In this document: positions 26,050-35,034 of the stretch, in pieces | Position numbering within the stretch: the first letter of the stretch is position 1 | How the letters are laid out: every line of letters starts with the position of its first letter | Assembly (NCBI GenBank): GCA_030065815.1 | Contig: JASJCU010000028.1 | Coordinates: 1-47,159, forward strand | DNA: 47,159 bases | Direction of reading: 5' to 3' | DNA from: Gammaproteobacteria bacterium | GTDB lineage: Bacteria > Pseudomonadota > Gammaproteobacteria > Chromatiales > Chromatiaceae | The notes under the pieces: generated by a model | Seen by the model: the letters and a program-made list of their open reading frames with translations, nothing else | Told to the model about the DNA's origin: nothing | The model's database searches: none | Translations under genes and position numbers: made by a program

Positions 26050-27561
26050 CTAGGCATATTGCAGGGTGAATCCGGCCGCGGCGAGATACTCGGCCTCACG
26101 CGCGATCTCGGCCTCGGTCAACGGGTGCTCGAACAGCCACTGGTCGGGGAACTGCAGACGTATTTCCATGTCCTGAACGCTGATTTTCATCGGCGGTTTG
26201 TGGCTGCCGCCGCGGCCGCGGTGCATCAGTGCCGAGATCCGTAGCAGGATCGCCAGGCGCTGAACGCGGTCGACGGTCGGTGCCGGCAGGCCGGCGAGTT
26301 CACTGACCGAATACTTGCGTCGGTGCACGCGGACCAGTGCCGCCAGGACGGCCTGCTGCTGGCGCGTGAAACCCGGCATGTCGGCATTGGCCAGGATGTA
26401 GGCGCCGTGCTTGTGAAAGCTGCCGTGCGACACGACCAACCCCAGCTCGTGCAGGCGGCTCGCCCAGTTCAGCATCAGCGTGTGTTCCGGGTCGTCGAGG
26501 CCCCAGTCGCTGCCGACCTGTTTCAGCAGCGCACGCGCGGTGCTCTCGACGCGGCTCGCCTGGTCTTTCGCGACAGCGAATCGCTGCATCATTGCCTGCA
26601 CCGTCGAGTCGCGGATGTCGACGTGTTGGATATGGCCGACCAGTTCGTACAACAGGCCCTCGCGCAGTGCCAGGTCGGACACCTGCATGTGACCGATGTC
26701 GAGCGACTTGAACACCGCGCTCATGACCGCGACGCCGCCGGCGAATACCGGTCGCCGCTCGTCGGACAGGCCTTCCAGTGCGACCGCGTCGATGTTGCCG
26801 GCGCTGATCAGCGCCCGACGCAGCTTCTTCAGCGAGACCTTGGTGATGCCCTCGTCGCTCCAGCCATTGGCGACGACGACCCGCTCGATGGCCTTCGCGG
26901 TACCCGAGCTGCCGACCGCGGTCTGCCAGCGTCCGGACTCGAACATGCGCCGCACCGGGCGCAGTTCGACGCGCCCGGCGAGCACCGCGCGGTCCATGTT
27001 GTCGCTGCCGATCGCGCCATCGGCGAAGAACCGCCGGGTCATGCCGACGCAGCCCATGAACAGGCTCTCGCGTTCGCTCGGTTCGAGACCGCGGCCGAGG
27101 ATCAGCTCGGTGCTGCCGCCGCCGATGTCGACGACCAGGCGGGTCTCGTCACCACCGGCCAGGCTATGGGCGACGCCTAGGTAGACCAGGCGCGCCTCTT
27201 CGCGGCCGCCGATGATCTCGATCGGGTGGCCGAGCGCGTGTTCGGCGGCCTTGAGAAACGCGCCGCCGTCGTTGATCTGGCGCATCGTGTTGGTGCCGAC
27301 CGCGCGCACCGCGTGATGCGGTAGCTCGCGCAGGCGCTGGCCCATCTTCGACAGCGTGTCGAGGGCGCGCTCCCAGGTGTCGTCGCCGAGGGACTTGTCG
27401 GGCAACAGGCCGCCGCCGAGGCGCACGGCGTCGCGCAGCCGGTCGACGATGACCAGCTGCCGGTTGTCGAGCCTGCCGATGACCATATGAAAGCTGTTGG
27501 AGCCGAGGTCGACCGCGGCGACGGTCTCAGGCTGCGGATGCGGGCTGGGTGGCTGCGTCAT
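26050..27561 (-). CDS. ppx: Exopolyphosphatase / pppGpp phosphohydrolase
   Basis: Releases phosphate from polyphosphate ends or from pppGpp in the cytoplasm. 503 residues, the long Ppx/GppA form. The actin-like ATPase fold shows AAVDLGSNSFHMVIGR near the N-terminus, the P-loop-like VVDIGGGSTELILG at about 143-156, the catalytic region EARLVYLGV, and AVGSSGTAKAIE. The C-terminal HD-like part contains LNWASRLHELGLVVSHGSFHKHGAYIL. Ppx and GppA cannot be told apart by eye. It diverges from the CAP-domain gene; the methyltransferase cluster follows 60 bases after its stop on the same strand. Confidence 0.94.
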   Translation of the reverse strand: MTQPPSPHPQPETVAAVDLGSNSFHMVIGRLDNRQLVIVDRLRDAVRLGGGLLPDKSLGDDTWERALDTLSKMGQRLRELPHHAVRAVGTNTMRQINDGGAFLKAAEHALGHPIEIIGGREEARLVYLGVAHSLAGGDETRLVVDIGGGSTELILGRGLEPSERESLFMGCVGMTRRFFADGAIGSDNMDRAVLAGRVELRPVRRMFESGRWQTAVGSSGTAKAIERVVVANGWSDEGITKVSLKKLRRALISAGNIDAVALEGLSDERRPVFAGGVAVMSAVFKSLDIGHMQVSDLALREGLLYELVGHIQHVDIRDSTVQAMMQRFAVAKDQASRVESTARALLKQVGSDWGLDDPEHTLMLNWASRLHELGLVVSHGSFHKHGAYILANADMPGFTRQQQAVLAALVRVHRRKYSVSELAGLPAPTVDRVQRLAILLRISALMHRGRGGSHKPPMKISVQDMEIRLQFPDQWLFEHPLTEAEIAREAEYLAAAGFTLQYA

Positions 27562-27686
27562 GACCGCGCGGAAACTGCTGGGATGCGCGCAATGCTACCC
27601 CGGCCGCGGCGCGCTGGCGAACGCCGCCCGGCCGTCGCCGATCTGCGGTTATGCTTGGTGCTGTGATCGACGGAGGGTGGCGCCGC

Positions 27687-29327
27687 GTGTTGCATCGAGT
27701 GTGCGTTGCATTGTTGCTGTTCTGTGTCACGGCGGTGGCTGTTGGCGCGCCGGGGGACGCCGAGTTGCGCGGCGTCAACGCGCTGCGCGCCGCGGCCGGC
27801 CTCGCAGCGCTGCGGACCGAACCACGGCTCGCCGACGCGGCGCGCCGCCACGCCGCCTATCTCGACCGGCACCGCGAGCCGGGCAAGACCGTGCAGGGCG
27901 TCTCGGCGCATGCGCAACAGCCGGGCCGCGCCGGTTTCGTCGCGGCGACACCGGCCGAGCGCGCGCTGGCCGCGGGGTATCCGCACCGCGAGGTCCTCGA
28001 GAACGTCAGCATGGGCTACGCGTCGGCCGACGCGGCACTCGATGGCCTGATGAGCGCGATCTACCATCGGTTGACGTTTCTCGACCTGCTGGCCGACGAG
28101 TTGGGTGTCGCGGTCGGCGAACGCTCGCGCGTGTTCCTGCTCGGGCGCGGCGACCGCTCGGCAATGTGCAATACGACACCGCCGGAGGCCATGCTGCAGT
28201 CCCCGCTGGACTGCCTCGGGACGCCGATGCGACGCGACTATTACGCGCGCCTGTGCGCGGCGCTGCCGCGGCACGCACGCTTCCGACCGGCCCATGCGAT
28301 CAGCTGCCCCGATGGCACGCGCCTCGACGCCGCTTACATGCAGGCGGTATGCGGTGATCCGCCGCCGGCGGCGCGCTTTTCCGGCCGGGGACGCTATGTC
28401 ACGCCGTGCGGGAACGCGCGGCGACTCGATGCCGACTGGTTTCTCGGTCTGTGCTCAGGGCGCGAGCCGGCGGCACTCGCGGCCGGCGACGGCAGTTACT
28501 ACATGATCTGCGACGACCGCGAACGGGTGGATGCGGCGTGGTTCGAGACCCTGTGTCGCGACCTGCCGCCGGCGGCGCAGTTCAGCGGTACGCTGCGCTA
28601 CCGCCGGCCGTGCTCGCAGCCGCTGGATGTCCGCGTCGACTACCTCGACGCGCAGGATGCGGCGCGCCTGGAGGGTACGCCCGAGGTCGTGGTCTGGCCA
28701 CCCGACGACGCGCGCGACGTACCGCCGGCGTTCTTCGTCGAGGAGCCCGACCCGCTGCCCGATCGTGACGTGTCGGGCTACCCGCTGTCGCTGCAGTTCA
28801 ATCCGGGTCGGGTAGAGCGCGTCGAGCTGCGCGGGTTCCGGCTGTACCGCGACGAAGACGACGCGGCTGACGTGACCGTTGCGACCCGCCTGCTCGATGC
28901 GTCGAGCGATCCGAACCGCATCCTGACCGCGTTCGAGTTCGCGCTGTTCCCGCTCGAGCGGCTGGCCTGGGGCCAGTCCTACCGCGCCGTCGCCGATCTG
29001 TCGATCGACGGCCGTCCGCGTCGCATGGCGTGGCGTTTCCGTACCCGTGAGCCCGGCGCGCCGCTGCTCGTCGCCGGGCGCGACACGCAGGCCTTCGTCG
29101 TGCAGTCCGGCGCCGACTATTGGCTGTACCTGCCGCCGACCGGGCAGGCGGCGCAGACCGCACAGTCGGTGCGCACCCAGCACCGGCAGGGCAATCGCGT
29201 GACCATCGAGGCCGTCGACGCGAACACGCTGTCGATTCGGCTCGACGCGCGTCACTGCGATCGTGTGCGGATGCGCTTCGACAGTGGCCGCGAGGTCGAC
29301 CTGATACCGCGCGGCTGTCCGGGCTGA
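27687..29327 (+). CDS. Secreted CAP-domain protein with 34-residue two-cysteine repeats
   Basis: 546 residues from GTG 27687, chosen because GGAGGG at 27672-27677 is well spaced; ATG 27651 is the alternative. A signal peptide follows (VLHRVCVALLLFCVTAVAVGA). Residues about 20-150 are a CAP/SCP domain (VNALRAAAGLAALRTEPRLA, AARRHAAYL). Then come four repeats of about 34 residues, each with two Cys: 190/207, 222/241, 256/275, 290/309, spaced 19 (17 in the first unit) and 15, with a unit pattern of LDA-aromatic, C, P-A-x-F-x-G, Y-x-x-C. The last 230 residues are beta-rich and unassigned. Probably periplasmic or extracellular; the cysteines would form disulfides. Confidence 0.8.
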   Translation: MLHRVCVALLLFCVTAVAVGAPGDAELRGVNALRAAAGLAALRTEPRLADAARRHAAYLDRHREPGKTVQGVSAHAQQPGRAGFVAATPAERALAAGYPHREVLENVSMGYASADAALDGLMSAIYHRLTFLDLLADELGVAVGERSRVFLLGRGDRSAMCNTTPPEAMLQSPLDCLGTPMRRDYYARLCAALPRHARFRPAHAISCPDGTRLDAAYMQAVCGDPPPAARFSGRGRYVTPCGNARRLDADWFLGLCSGREPAALAAGDGSYYMICDDRERVDAAWFETLCRDLPPAAQFSGTLRYRRPCSQPLDVRVDYLDAQDAARLEGTPEVVVWPPDDARDVPPAFFVEEPDPLPDRDVSGYPLSLQFNPGRVERVELRGFRLYRDEDDAADVTVATRLLDASSDPNRILTAFEFALFPLERLAWGQSYRAVADLSIDGRPRRMAWRFRTREPGAPLLVAGRDTQAFVVQSGADYWLYLPPTGQAAQTAQSVRTQHRQGNRVTIEAVDANTLSIRLDARHCDRVRMRFDSGREVDLIPRGCPG

Positions 29328-29375
29328 ACGCGACCGGGCGGCTGCTATCATGGCGCAAATTCCGGCGGGGGTTCG

Positions 29376-29945
29376 ATGAACTATTGCAGTGTCTGTGGCG
29401 AGCAAGTGCGCGTGGGTGTTCCCGACGGCGACAACCGCCCACGTCACATCTGCGACCACTGCGGCACCGTGCACTACCACAACCCCAAGGTCGTCGCCGG
29501 TTGCATCGCCCACTGGGAGGACCAGGTGTTGATGTGCCGGCGAGCGATCGAGCCGCGTTACGGCAAATGGACCGTGCCGGCCGGTTTCATGGAGAACGGC
29601 GAGACGACCTACGAAGGCGCGATCCGCGAGACCCTCGAAGAGGCCAACGCGCGGGTCGCGATCGACGACCTCTACGTGACCGTCAACCTGCCGCACATCA
29701 ACCAGGTCTACATGCTGTTCCGCGGGCGCCTGCTCGATCTCGATTTTTCGCCGGGCGACGAGAGCCTGGAGACCGAGCTGATGAGCGAGGAGAGGATCCC
29801 GTGGGCCGAGGTGGCGTTCCCGACCGTTGGCGAGGCGCTGAAGCTGTATTTCGCGGACCGGCGAATCGGCGCGTTCGGCGTGCACATGCTGGATATCGTG
29901 CGCAGGCAGATGGCCGGGGGCTATCAGGTCAGGCAGATCAGTTGA
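29376..29945 (+). CDS. Nudix hydrolase with N-terminal zinc ribbon
   Basis: 189 residues. The zinc ribbon uses Cys4, Cys7, Cys26 and Cys29. The Nudix box spans Gly70 to Ala92 (GFMENGETTYEGAIRETLEE then ANA): Gly70, Glu76, Arg84, Glu85, Glu88 and Glu89 are in place, but the usual Gly before the last residue is Asn91. This zinc-ribbon form resembles the NudC/YjaD-like or ADP-ribose/NADH-type Nudix groups, yet it lacks the NudC SQPWPFPQS signature, so the substrate is unknown. It lies 48 bases after the CAP gene. Confidence 0.92.
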   Translation: MNYCSVCGEQVRVGVPDGDNRPRHICDHCGTVHYHNPKVVAGCIAHWEDQVLMCRRAIEPRYGKWTVPAGFMENGETTYEGAIRETLEEANARVAIDDLYVTVNLPHINQVYMLFRGRLLDLDFSPGDESLETELMSEERIPWAEVAFPTVGEALKLYFADRRIGAFGVHMLDIVRRQMAGGYQVRQIS

Positions 29946-30377
29946 CGCTAGGTCCGCATCGCTGGCAGCAAAACGCAGCCTTCAGGGTTCGCCGTGGTGG
30001 TCACGTTGTTGCCCGCGAAAGGCGCGCGTGACGATAGGCGCCCTGTTCGGCCACGCTTCGGCTTGTTGGTGACGGAGAGATCAAGTATGCGGCCGGGCCC
30101 CTGTTGACGGCACGACCGTCACCAGCAACTGCACGCGCTGCGAGGCCCGTTGCCGTTGCTGAACCAGGCCGTGAACCGCGTAGGCCCTCGCCCGCTACTG
30201 GCCGGGAATCCGTTGCACGGAACGCGCGTCTTCCCGTGGCGACACGCAGGCGGCGTCGGGAAACTGGAACGTAAACGGCCCAAGGTACCGCACGAATCGC
30301 TTGGCACCTTGAGCCGCCGTTTCGAACACGTGCCATCGCGTCAGCAGATGGCAACGAACGCTACTGGCGCTCGGATC
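29946..30377. other. Intergenic region between convergent genes
   Basis: 432 bases without a supportable gene. A long imperfect hairpin occupies about 30275-30319 (core CAAGGT at 30281-30286 and ACCTTG at 30306-30311, extended outward by ACGGC and GCCG). It lies between the convergent Nudix and PEP-CTERM genes and could stop transcription from either side, but there is no T-run. Confidence 0.35.
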
Positions 30378-31055
30378 TTAGCCTCGGCGCGCCTTCAGCG
30401 ATCCGGCCATGGCCAGTCCCAGCCCGAGCAGCACCAGCGTTCCAGGCACGGGCACCGGGTTGTTCGGGTTGATCACGACGTTGGCGCCGACACCGGTCGT
30501 GAAGTTGTCCCAGTCCGTGAGGCCGCCTGGATCGGTTCCCGACACGCGCAGTGACGAAATGAACGTCGATGTATCGAAAACAACTCCGAAGAACTCGTCG
30601 TCGCCACTGCCCGGCGTGGACTGGAAATTGAACGTCGTGACGACGCCGGTAAAGGCGTCCGTCAGCAGCAGATCCATCGTGCCGCCATCGTTGTCTTCGA
30701 CGTCGAATCCGACAGCGTTGACGAAGGTCGGGAAGGTGACATCGAACTGGATGAATTGCGCGGCACCACGACTGCCGTCAACTTCGTTACCGTCCCAACT
30801 GATGGTGCTTCCGTTTCCCGTCTCGCTGTACGTGTAGCCGATAGGGGTCGTGAATGGAGCGGCGCCACCAGCTCCTGTCAAGGTATCGATTTCGAACGAC
30901 TGGAGTTCGGCTTCCCACAGTGCGCGCGCTTCAGCAGGCGTGAAGGCTGCCGTGGGATCCGTCGAGCCCTGGAAGAGCAGCGGAAACGCATTGGCGTTGG
31001 CCGCGGCCACCACAACCGCGCACGTACCAAGCAGCTTGATCAATCTTTGTTTCAT
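30378..31055 (-). CDS. PEP-CTERM sorted secreted protein
   Basis: 225 residues. The ATG at 31055 is preceded by AAGGGA with 9 bases between; the frame opens 10 codons earlier. Signal peptide MKQRLIKLLGTCAVVVAAANANA. The body is acidic, Thr/Gly/Asp-rich and beta-type, and lacks cysteines after the signal. The C-terminus is a PEP-CTERM tripartite signal: VPVPGT, the hydrophobic LVLLGLGLAMAGSL, and the basic KARRG. Such proteins are cleaved by exosortase (EpsH/XrtA) and linked to exopolysaccharide or floc formation; no exosortase is in this window. Its upstream region carries a strong sigma-54 promoter candidate. Confidence 0.92.
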   Translation of the reverse strand: MKQRLIKLLGTCAVVVAAANANAFPLLFQGSTDPTAAFTPAEARALWEAELQSFEIDTLTGAGGAAPFTTPIGYTYSETGNGSTISWDGNEVDGSRGAAQFIQFDVTFPTFVNAVGFDVEDNDGGTMDLLLTDAFTGVVTTFNFQSTPGSGDDEFFGVVFDTSTFISSLRVSGTDPGGLTDWDNFTTGVGANVVINPNNPVPVPGTLVLLGLGLAMAGSLKARRG

Positions 31056-31117
31056 TGTGACATGTCCCTTTATTGTTACCGACAACTAAAATACCGACAT
31101 TTAGCTACGCGCATACC

Positions 31118-31134
31118 AAGCCAGATTCATGCCA
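31118..31134 (-). promoter_or_regulatory. Sigma-54 promoter of the PEP-CTERM gene
   Basis: On the minus strand the sequence TGGCATGAATCTGGCTT matches the RpoN consensus TGGCACG-N4-TTGCW except at two positions, with exactly ten bases between the GG and GC dinucleotides. Transcription would start near 31108, giving an untranslated leader of about 53 bases before ATG 31055. The region is AT-rich. PEP-CTERM genes elsewhere are known to be under RpoN/PrsR control. Confidence 0.65.
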
Positions 31135-31783
31135 TACAATATAAAAGCTCTTCAATTCAATCGGTTGTAAGACAAAGCGCAGGGCCATCGACATCGGGAT
31201 GTAAAAAACCCTGACGCCTGTCCGCAGGGCGGCCGGGAGGCATGGACACCCTCCGATCCGTGCTGGCACAACGATGTTGCGCGCCCCTGAAGGTCAGGAT
31301 CTGGCCTGGTGACGGCGGAGCAACGGGGATGCCGCCAGGGATCTCAGCATCGGACACGGTCACGACCAGTTGGAATCGTTGGGCGATCCACTGCCGGCGC
31401 CGGGCCGCGCGGCGGACCGGCGATGTCTTGGCCCCTGCCGGGAGGCAACCGTCACCGGGCCTGGGCGATCAACACCGGTCGCCAGGTTCGGTCGTGGTCG
31501 TCGTTTTGAAGGCACCGGTGCTGCACACCGCTATGGTCTGGCGAACGCGCTGGGCGCGTGCCGGATCTGCGACCGCCGGTGCCGGCCGGCCGCCACGGCG
31601 CCGTCGCGGCGCAGCGATCGGCCGTCACGGGTCTGGCGCGATACCGACGGCCTCGGCAGGGGAAGTCGATCGCCGCCGACACGGCTACGTCATGTGCTGC
31701 CGATTTCCACGGCATCCGGCCGACTGTGGTGTCGGCGGAACGCTGCCGCGTCCGTCGTCGTCCCTGAAACACCGCGCTCCACG
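31135..31783. other. Long intergenic region upstream of the PEP-CTERM gene
   Basis: About 650 bases without a supportable gene. Beside the sigma-54 site it holds a candidate minus-strand terminator at 31203-31229. Enhancer sites for a sigma-54 activator would be expected 100-200 bases upstream of the promoter, but I cannot recognise them. Open frames here lack normal codon bias. Confidence 0.4.
31203..31229 (-). terminator. Candidate rho-independent terminator
   Basis: Read on the minus strand: CCCTG (31229-31225) and CAGGG (31213-31209) pair, with a CG/CG inner pair set around a bulge, followed by six T (31208-31203). It would end read-through from the operon at 31784-34923 and insulate the PEP-CTERM promoter. 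The stem is short, so this is moderate evidence. Confidence 0.45.
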
Positions 31784-32347
31784 TCAAGGCCGGTCGGGCC
31801 GGCTCGCCAGCCAGAACAGCGCCGGTTCGTCGCTGTTGCCGAGTTCCTTCTTCATCAGTATCACCCCGGTGCCGAGGTCCCATTCGAGGACATTGGCGGC
31901 GTCCGGACCGTCGGCGAGTGCCGCCTCGACGTTGTTCGGTTGGCCGAGTTCGCCGATGTAGTAACCCATGATCTGACGATGGTAGGGGTCGCGGTAGATC
32001 AGCTTGAAGGCACTGACGCGGCCGTCGCGGAAGAAAAAGGTCGCGACCCGTGCCGGGAAGCCGTTGAAGGTACCGATCTGGGCGGCACACAGTGCATCGC
32101 CGAACGCGGTCCGCTGGGTGCCGCACTGCCACTCGGTGTCGCTGTAGACGGTACGGATGTCCTGTTCGCTGAACCGATCGTCGAGGTCCTTGAGGCTGAT
32201 GCGGATCTCGTCCTCGCCGAGCAGCCACAGCAGCGCGGTGTCCGAGACCCGCGCACCCTCGTCGGTGAACAGCAGCCAGAACGGCGGTATGAAGACGACC
32301 AGCAGGATCAGGATGGTTTTGTGTATGTTCGGTTTCTTTTCGGCCAT
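31784..32347 (-). CDS. Membrane-anchored protein of unknown function
   Basis: 187 residues. One N-terminal membrane segment (TILILLVVFIPPFWLLF, about 11-27) with a Lys-rich start (MAEKKPNIHK) inside, the rest facing the periplasm. Two cysteines (WQCGTQ, ALCAAQ) might form a disulfide. The body reads ISLKDLDDRFSEQDIRTVYSD, FFFRDGRVSAFKLIYRDPYH. No recognised domain. It lies 15 bases downstream of the exonuclease gene and is the last gene of a minus-strand run. Confidence 0.75.
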   Translation of the reverse strand: MAEKKPNIHKTILILLVVFIPPFWLLFTDEGARVSDTALLWLLGEDEIRISLKDLDDRFSEQDIRTVYSDTEWQCGTQRTAFGDALCAAQIGTFNGFPARVATFFFRDGRVSAFKLIYRDPYHRQIMGYYIGELGQPNNVEAALADGPDAANVLEWDLGTGVILMKKELGNSDEPALFWLASRPDRP

Positions 32348-32362
32348 GGGGTCGCTGTCGGG

Positions 32363-33055
32363 TTATCGTTTGCTGAGGAACTCGCCGAGCGGGCACGGCG
32401 CTTCCGGGTACAGGTTGTCGGCCATCGCCAGAAACAGTTCCGCGGTCGCCAACGCGTCGCTGAGCGCGTTGTGCGCCTTGTACTGCGGCAGGTTGTAGCG
32501 CGGGCGCAGGTTGAACAGGCGCAGGTCGCCGGGCTGGATCAGGTGATTGCGACGCTCGAACACGCGTTGGCCGATCTCCAGCGTGTCGATGATCGGCACG
32601 ACGAACGGCGCACCGTAGAGCTTCTTGCAGGCCGCGCTGAGAAAGTTCTGCTCGATCGGCGAATAGTGGACCACGATCGGTTTGCCGGCCACGCGCCCGA
32701 GCACCTCCGGCAGCAGTTCCTCGATCGGTGCGCCGGCGGCCGACTGATCGTCGGTGATCTGGTGGATTACCGCCGATTCGCCGGGGATGGCCTTCTCGAC
32801 GCGCACGATGCGGTGCCACGATGTGCCGAGCTTGACGCCCCAGCCGTCGATCTCGACCAGGCCGATGCTGAGGATGTCGTCCTTGTTCGGATCGAGACCG
32901 GTGGTCTCGAGGTCAATCGCGACCATGCGGATGTCGCGGCAGTCGCTGTGCTTGTCCGGGAACGGTGTCGCCAGGTAGTCGGCAAGCGGGCCGGGTGCGG
33001 CCCTGCTCAGCGCCTGCTTGCGCTGGTATTCCTTGCCGAGGAAGCGCGCGAACAT
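32363..33055 (-). CDS. DnaQ-like 3'-5' exonuclease
   Basis: 230 residues from ATG 33055; the long open frame upstream overlaps the nucleotidyltransferase gene and is not used. DEDDh exonuclease motifs: ExoI Asp48 and Glu50 in VAIDLETTGLD, ExoIII His195 and Asp200 in HNALSDALATAEL. ExoII reads VVHYSPIEQNFL, so the expected Asp is Glu135, which is unusual. The family includes the proofreading subunit of DNA polymerase III and stand-alone RNA/DNA exonucleases. The gene starts 5 bases after the stop of the DUF294-type gene, a frequent partner in gammaproteobacteria. Confidence 0.9.
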   Translation of the reverse strand: MFARFLGKEYQRKQALSRAAPGPLADYLATPFPDKHSDCRDIRMVAIDLETTGLDPNKDDILSIGLVEIDGWGVKLGTSWHRIVRVEKAIPGESAVIHQITDDQSAAGAPIEELLPEVLGRVAGKPIVVHYSPIEQNFLSAACKKLYGAPFVVPIIDTLEIGQRVFERRNHLIQPGDLRLFNLRPRYNLPQYKAHNALSDALATAELFLAMADNLYPEAPCPLGEFLSKR

Positions 33056-33060
33056 CGCGA

Positions 33061-34923
33061 TCAGCCCAGATTGTCGGCGCCGAAGCGCTTGCCCATGGAC
33101 TCCTGCATGGTCTGGATGACCTTGAACGCATGCTTGAGGTGCTCGCGCTCGAGTTCGGACAGCTCGTCGGGCGGCACGTAGTTGTCGGCTTTCTGACCGC
33201 GCTTGATCTGCTCGGCCTGGTGCAGGATGCGCAGCGTCGCGATGAACTCCAGCGCGTCCTCGAGATTCTCCGCCATCTCGTCGGACAGCGCTTCGGTTCC
33301 GGCGCAGGCACGCAGGCGATCCACGGTGTTGACCGGCTCCTTGCCGAGCGACAGCGCGAGCACGCGTGCGATGTCGGTGATCGGCACGATCCCTTTGTGC
33401 TTCAGGTCGAGCGTGTGCTCGTGGTCGCCGCCGCGTTCGAGCACGAACTGACGGAAGAAGCCCAACGGTGGCCGGTGCGACAGCGCATTGGCCATCATGT
33501 AGGCGAGGAAGATCCGGTTCTTCTGCGACTTGCTCAGGATGTTCTGCTGCAATGGCACGAACAGGTCCATGTCGCCCTTGACCGGCCGCAGGTCGAAGAA
33601 GATGCTCGACAGCATCACGGACTTCGGCTCGGGCGCCTCGATCCATTTGTTGAAGTAGCCCTGCCAGACACGCAGCGGCTGCCGCCACTCGGGGTTGGTC
33701 GCCATCGCGTCGCCGGGACAGTAGACGAAGCCGCACGCGTCGAGACCGTCACTGACGAACTTGGCCAGCGCCGCGAAGTAGGCGTCGTGCTCGGTCTCAT
33801 CGAAGTCATCGGAGAGCAGCAGCGCGTTGTCCTGGTCCGAATGTGAACTCTGCTCGTGGCGCGCCTGCGAGCCGCCGGCCATCCAGACATACGGCACCGG
33901 CGGCTCGCCGAGCTGCTGCTCGGCCATCTCCAGCAGGCGACCGGTGATCGAGTCGGTCAGGCACGACACGGCCTCGCCGATGTGGCGGGCGGTGACGCTG
34001 GCGGCCGCGAGATTCAGGTGCAGCTTGGGCAGCCGCGAGCTGACGTCGACCAGGTCCTGCACGGTCTTGGCCTTGCGGACGTCGGCGGCCAGGTAGGCGG
34101 AGTTGGAACTCTGGTGATTGGCCAGGTCGGTCGCGGTAATCATGCCGACGAGCTTGCCGTCGCGCGTCACAGGCAGATGGTGGAAGCGCTTGCGCGTCAT
34201 CAGCATCAGCGCCTGCGCGGTCAAGGTTGTCGCCTCGATCGTCTCCGGGTCGGGCGTCATGATCTGGTCGATCGGTTCGCTGCCGGTCAGGCCGATCGCG
34301 ACGCAGCGCTTGCGCAGGTCGCGGTCGGTAACCAGGCCAACCAGCTCGTCGCCCTGCATGACCATCACCGACGACACATCCTTGTTGCTCATCAGCGCAG
34401 CGGTTTCGCGGATCGTCATGCCCGACCGGATCGTAATCGGCTCCTTGCGGATCAGGCTGCCGACCGACACCATCATCGCGGCAACGGTCGGATCGTCGGA
34501 CGACTCCTGGACCTTGGTGACGGCGGCCTTGAGGCGCTCCTTGACGGTAGACGAGAAATGCTCGCTGAACGCCTTGGATTCGCGGCACAGCGATTTCAGT
34601 CTCTCGCAGCCGAGCATGTACAGCAGCGTGTCCTCGACCGCCTCGCCCTTCTCGCACTGCGAGAAGTTGACCAGCTGGCATGTCACGCTGTACAGCGCAC
34701 CTTCATCGAGTTTCTCGCACAGCTCGCCGTGGCCGTCGAAGATCTCCACGGCACCGCTGCGCACCAGGTAGAGGAAGCCTTCTTTCGGCGGAAACGTACT
34801 GCCGCGGCGCAGGTAGCGGATCTCGATGTCCTTCGGCAGCTCGTCGAGCAATTCGGTGCTGAGATAATTGAAGGGGTTGCGTTGTGCGAGGAACTGGCGG
34901 ATCTCGATCAGTTCGACTTCCAT
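33061..34923 (-). CDS. cNMP-binding/CBS/DUF294 nucleotidyltransferase
   Basis: 620 residues from ATG 34923. Domains in order: a cyclic-nucleotide-binding-like domain (about 10-130; FLYLVRSGAVEIFDGHGELC), a CBS pair (about 150-280; GLVTDRDLRKRC, VGMITATDLANHQ), a DUF294 nucleotidyltransferase domain with GGSQARHEQSSHSDQDNALL (Asp363 and Asp365), and a C-terminal DUF294_C helical domain (about 470-615). Such proteins are predicted PII-uridylyltransferase-like signalling enzymes; substrates are unknown. The family commonly sits between the DnaQ-like exonuclease and an acetate/solute symporter, as here. It is separated from the symporter by a strong terminator. Confidence 0.93.
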   Translation of the reverse strand: MEVELIEIRQFLAQRNPFNYLSTELLDELPKDIEIRYLRRGSTFPPKEGFLYLVRSGAVEIFDGHGELCEKLDEGALYSVTCQLVNFSQCEKGEAVEDTLLYMLGCERLKSLCRESKAFSEHFSSTVKERLKAAVTKVQESSDDPTVAAMMVSVGSLIRKEPITIRSGMTIRETAALMSNKDVSSVMVMQGDELVGLVTDRDLRKRCVAIGLTGSEPIDQIMTPDPETIEATTLTAQALMLMTRKRFHHLPVTRDGKLVGMITATDLANHQSSNSAYLAADVRKAKTVQDLVDVSSRLPKLHLNLAAASVTARHIGEAVSCLTDSITGRLLEMAEQQLGEPPVPYVWMAGGSQARHEQSSHSDQDNALLLSDDFDETEHDAYFAALAKFVSDGLDACGFVYCPGDAMATNPEWRQPLRVWQGYFNKWIEAPEPKSVMLSSIFFDLRPVKGDMDLFVPLQQNILSKSQKNRIFLAYMMANALSHRPPLGFFRQFVLERGGDHEHTLDLKHKGIVPITDIARVLALSLGKEPVNTVDRLRACAGTEALSDEMAENLEDALEFIATLRILHQAEQIKRGQKADNYVPPDELSELEREHLKHAFKVIQTMQESMGKRFGADNLG

Positions 34924-35034
34924 CGTCTTGCTGCCTGATAAGACTGGATATTCACTCTGCAGCTTAACAAATGCGAAGCCGGCGCTGGATGAAAATCTGC
35001 CGCCCGGCGGCGATGCTCGTGGCGATCGACGGGC

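Noticed and set aside
31242-31961. A 239-codon plus-strand open frame in the PEP-CTERM upstream region
   Set aside because: Its end is antisense to the gene at 31784, the rest lacks normal codon bias, and no ribosome site or family is evident.
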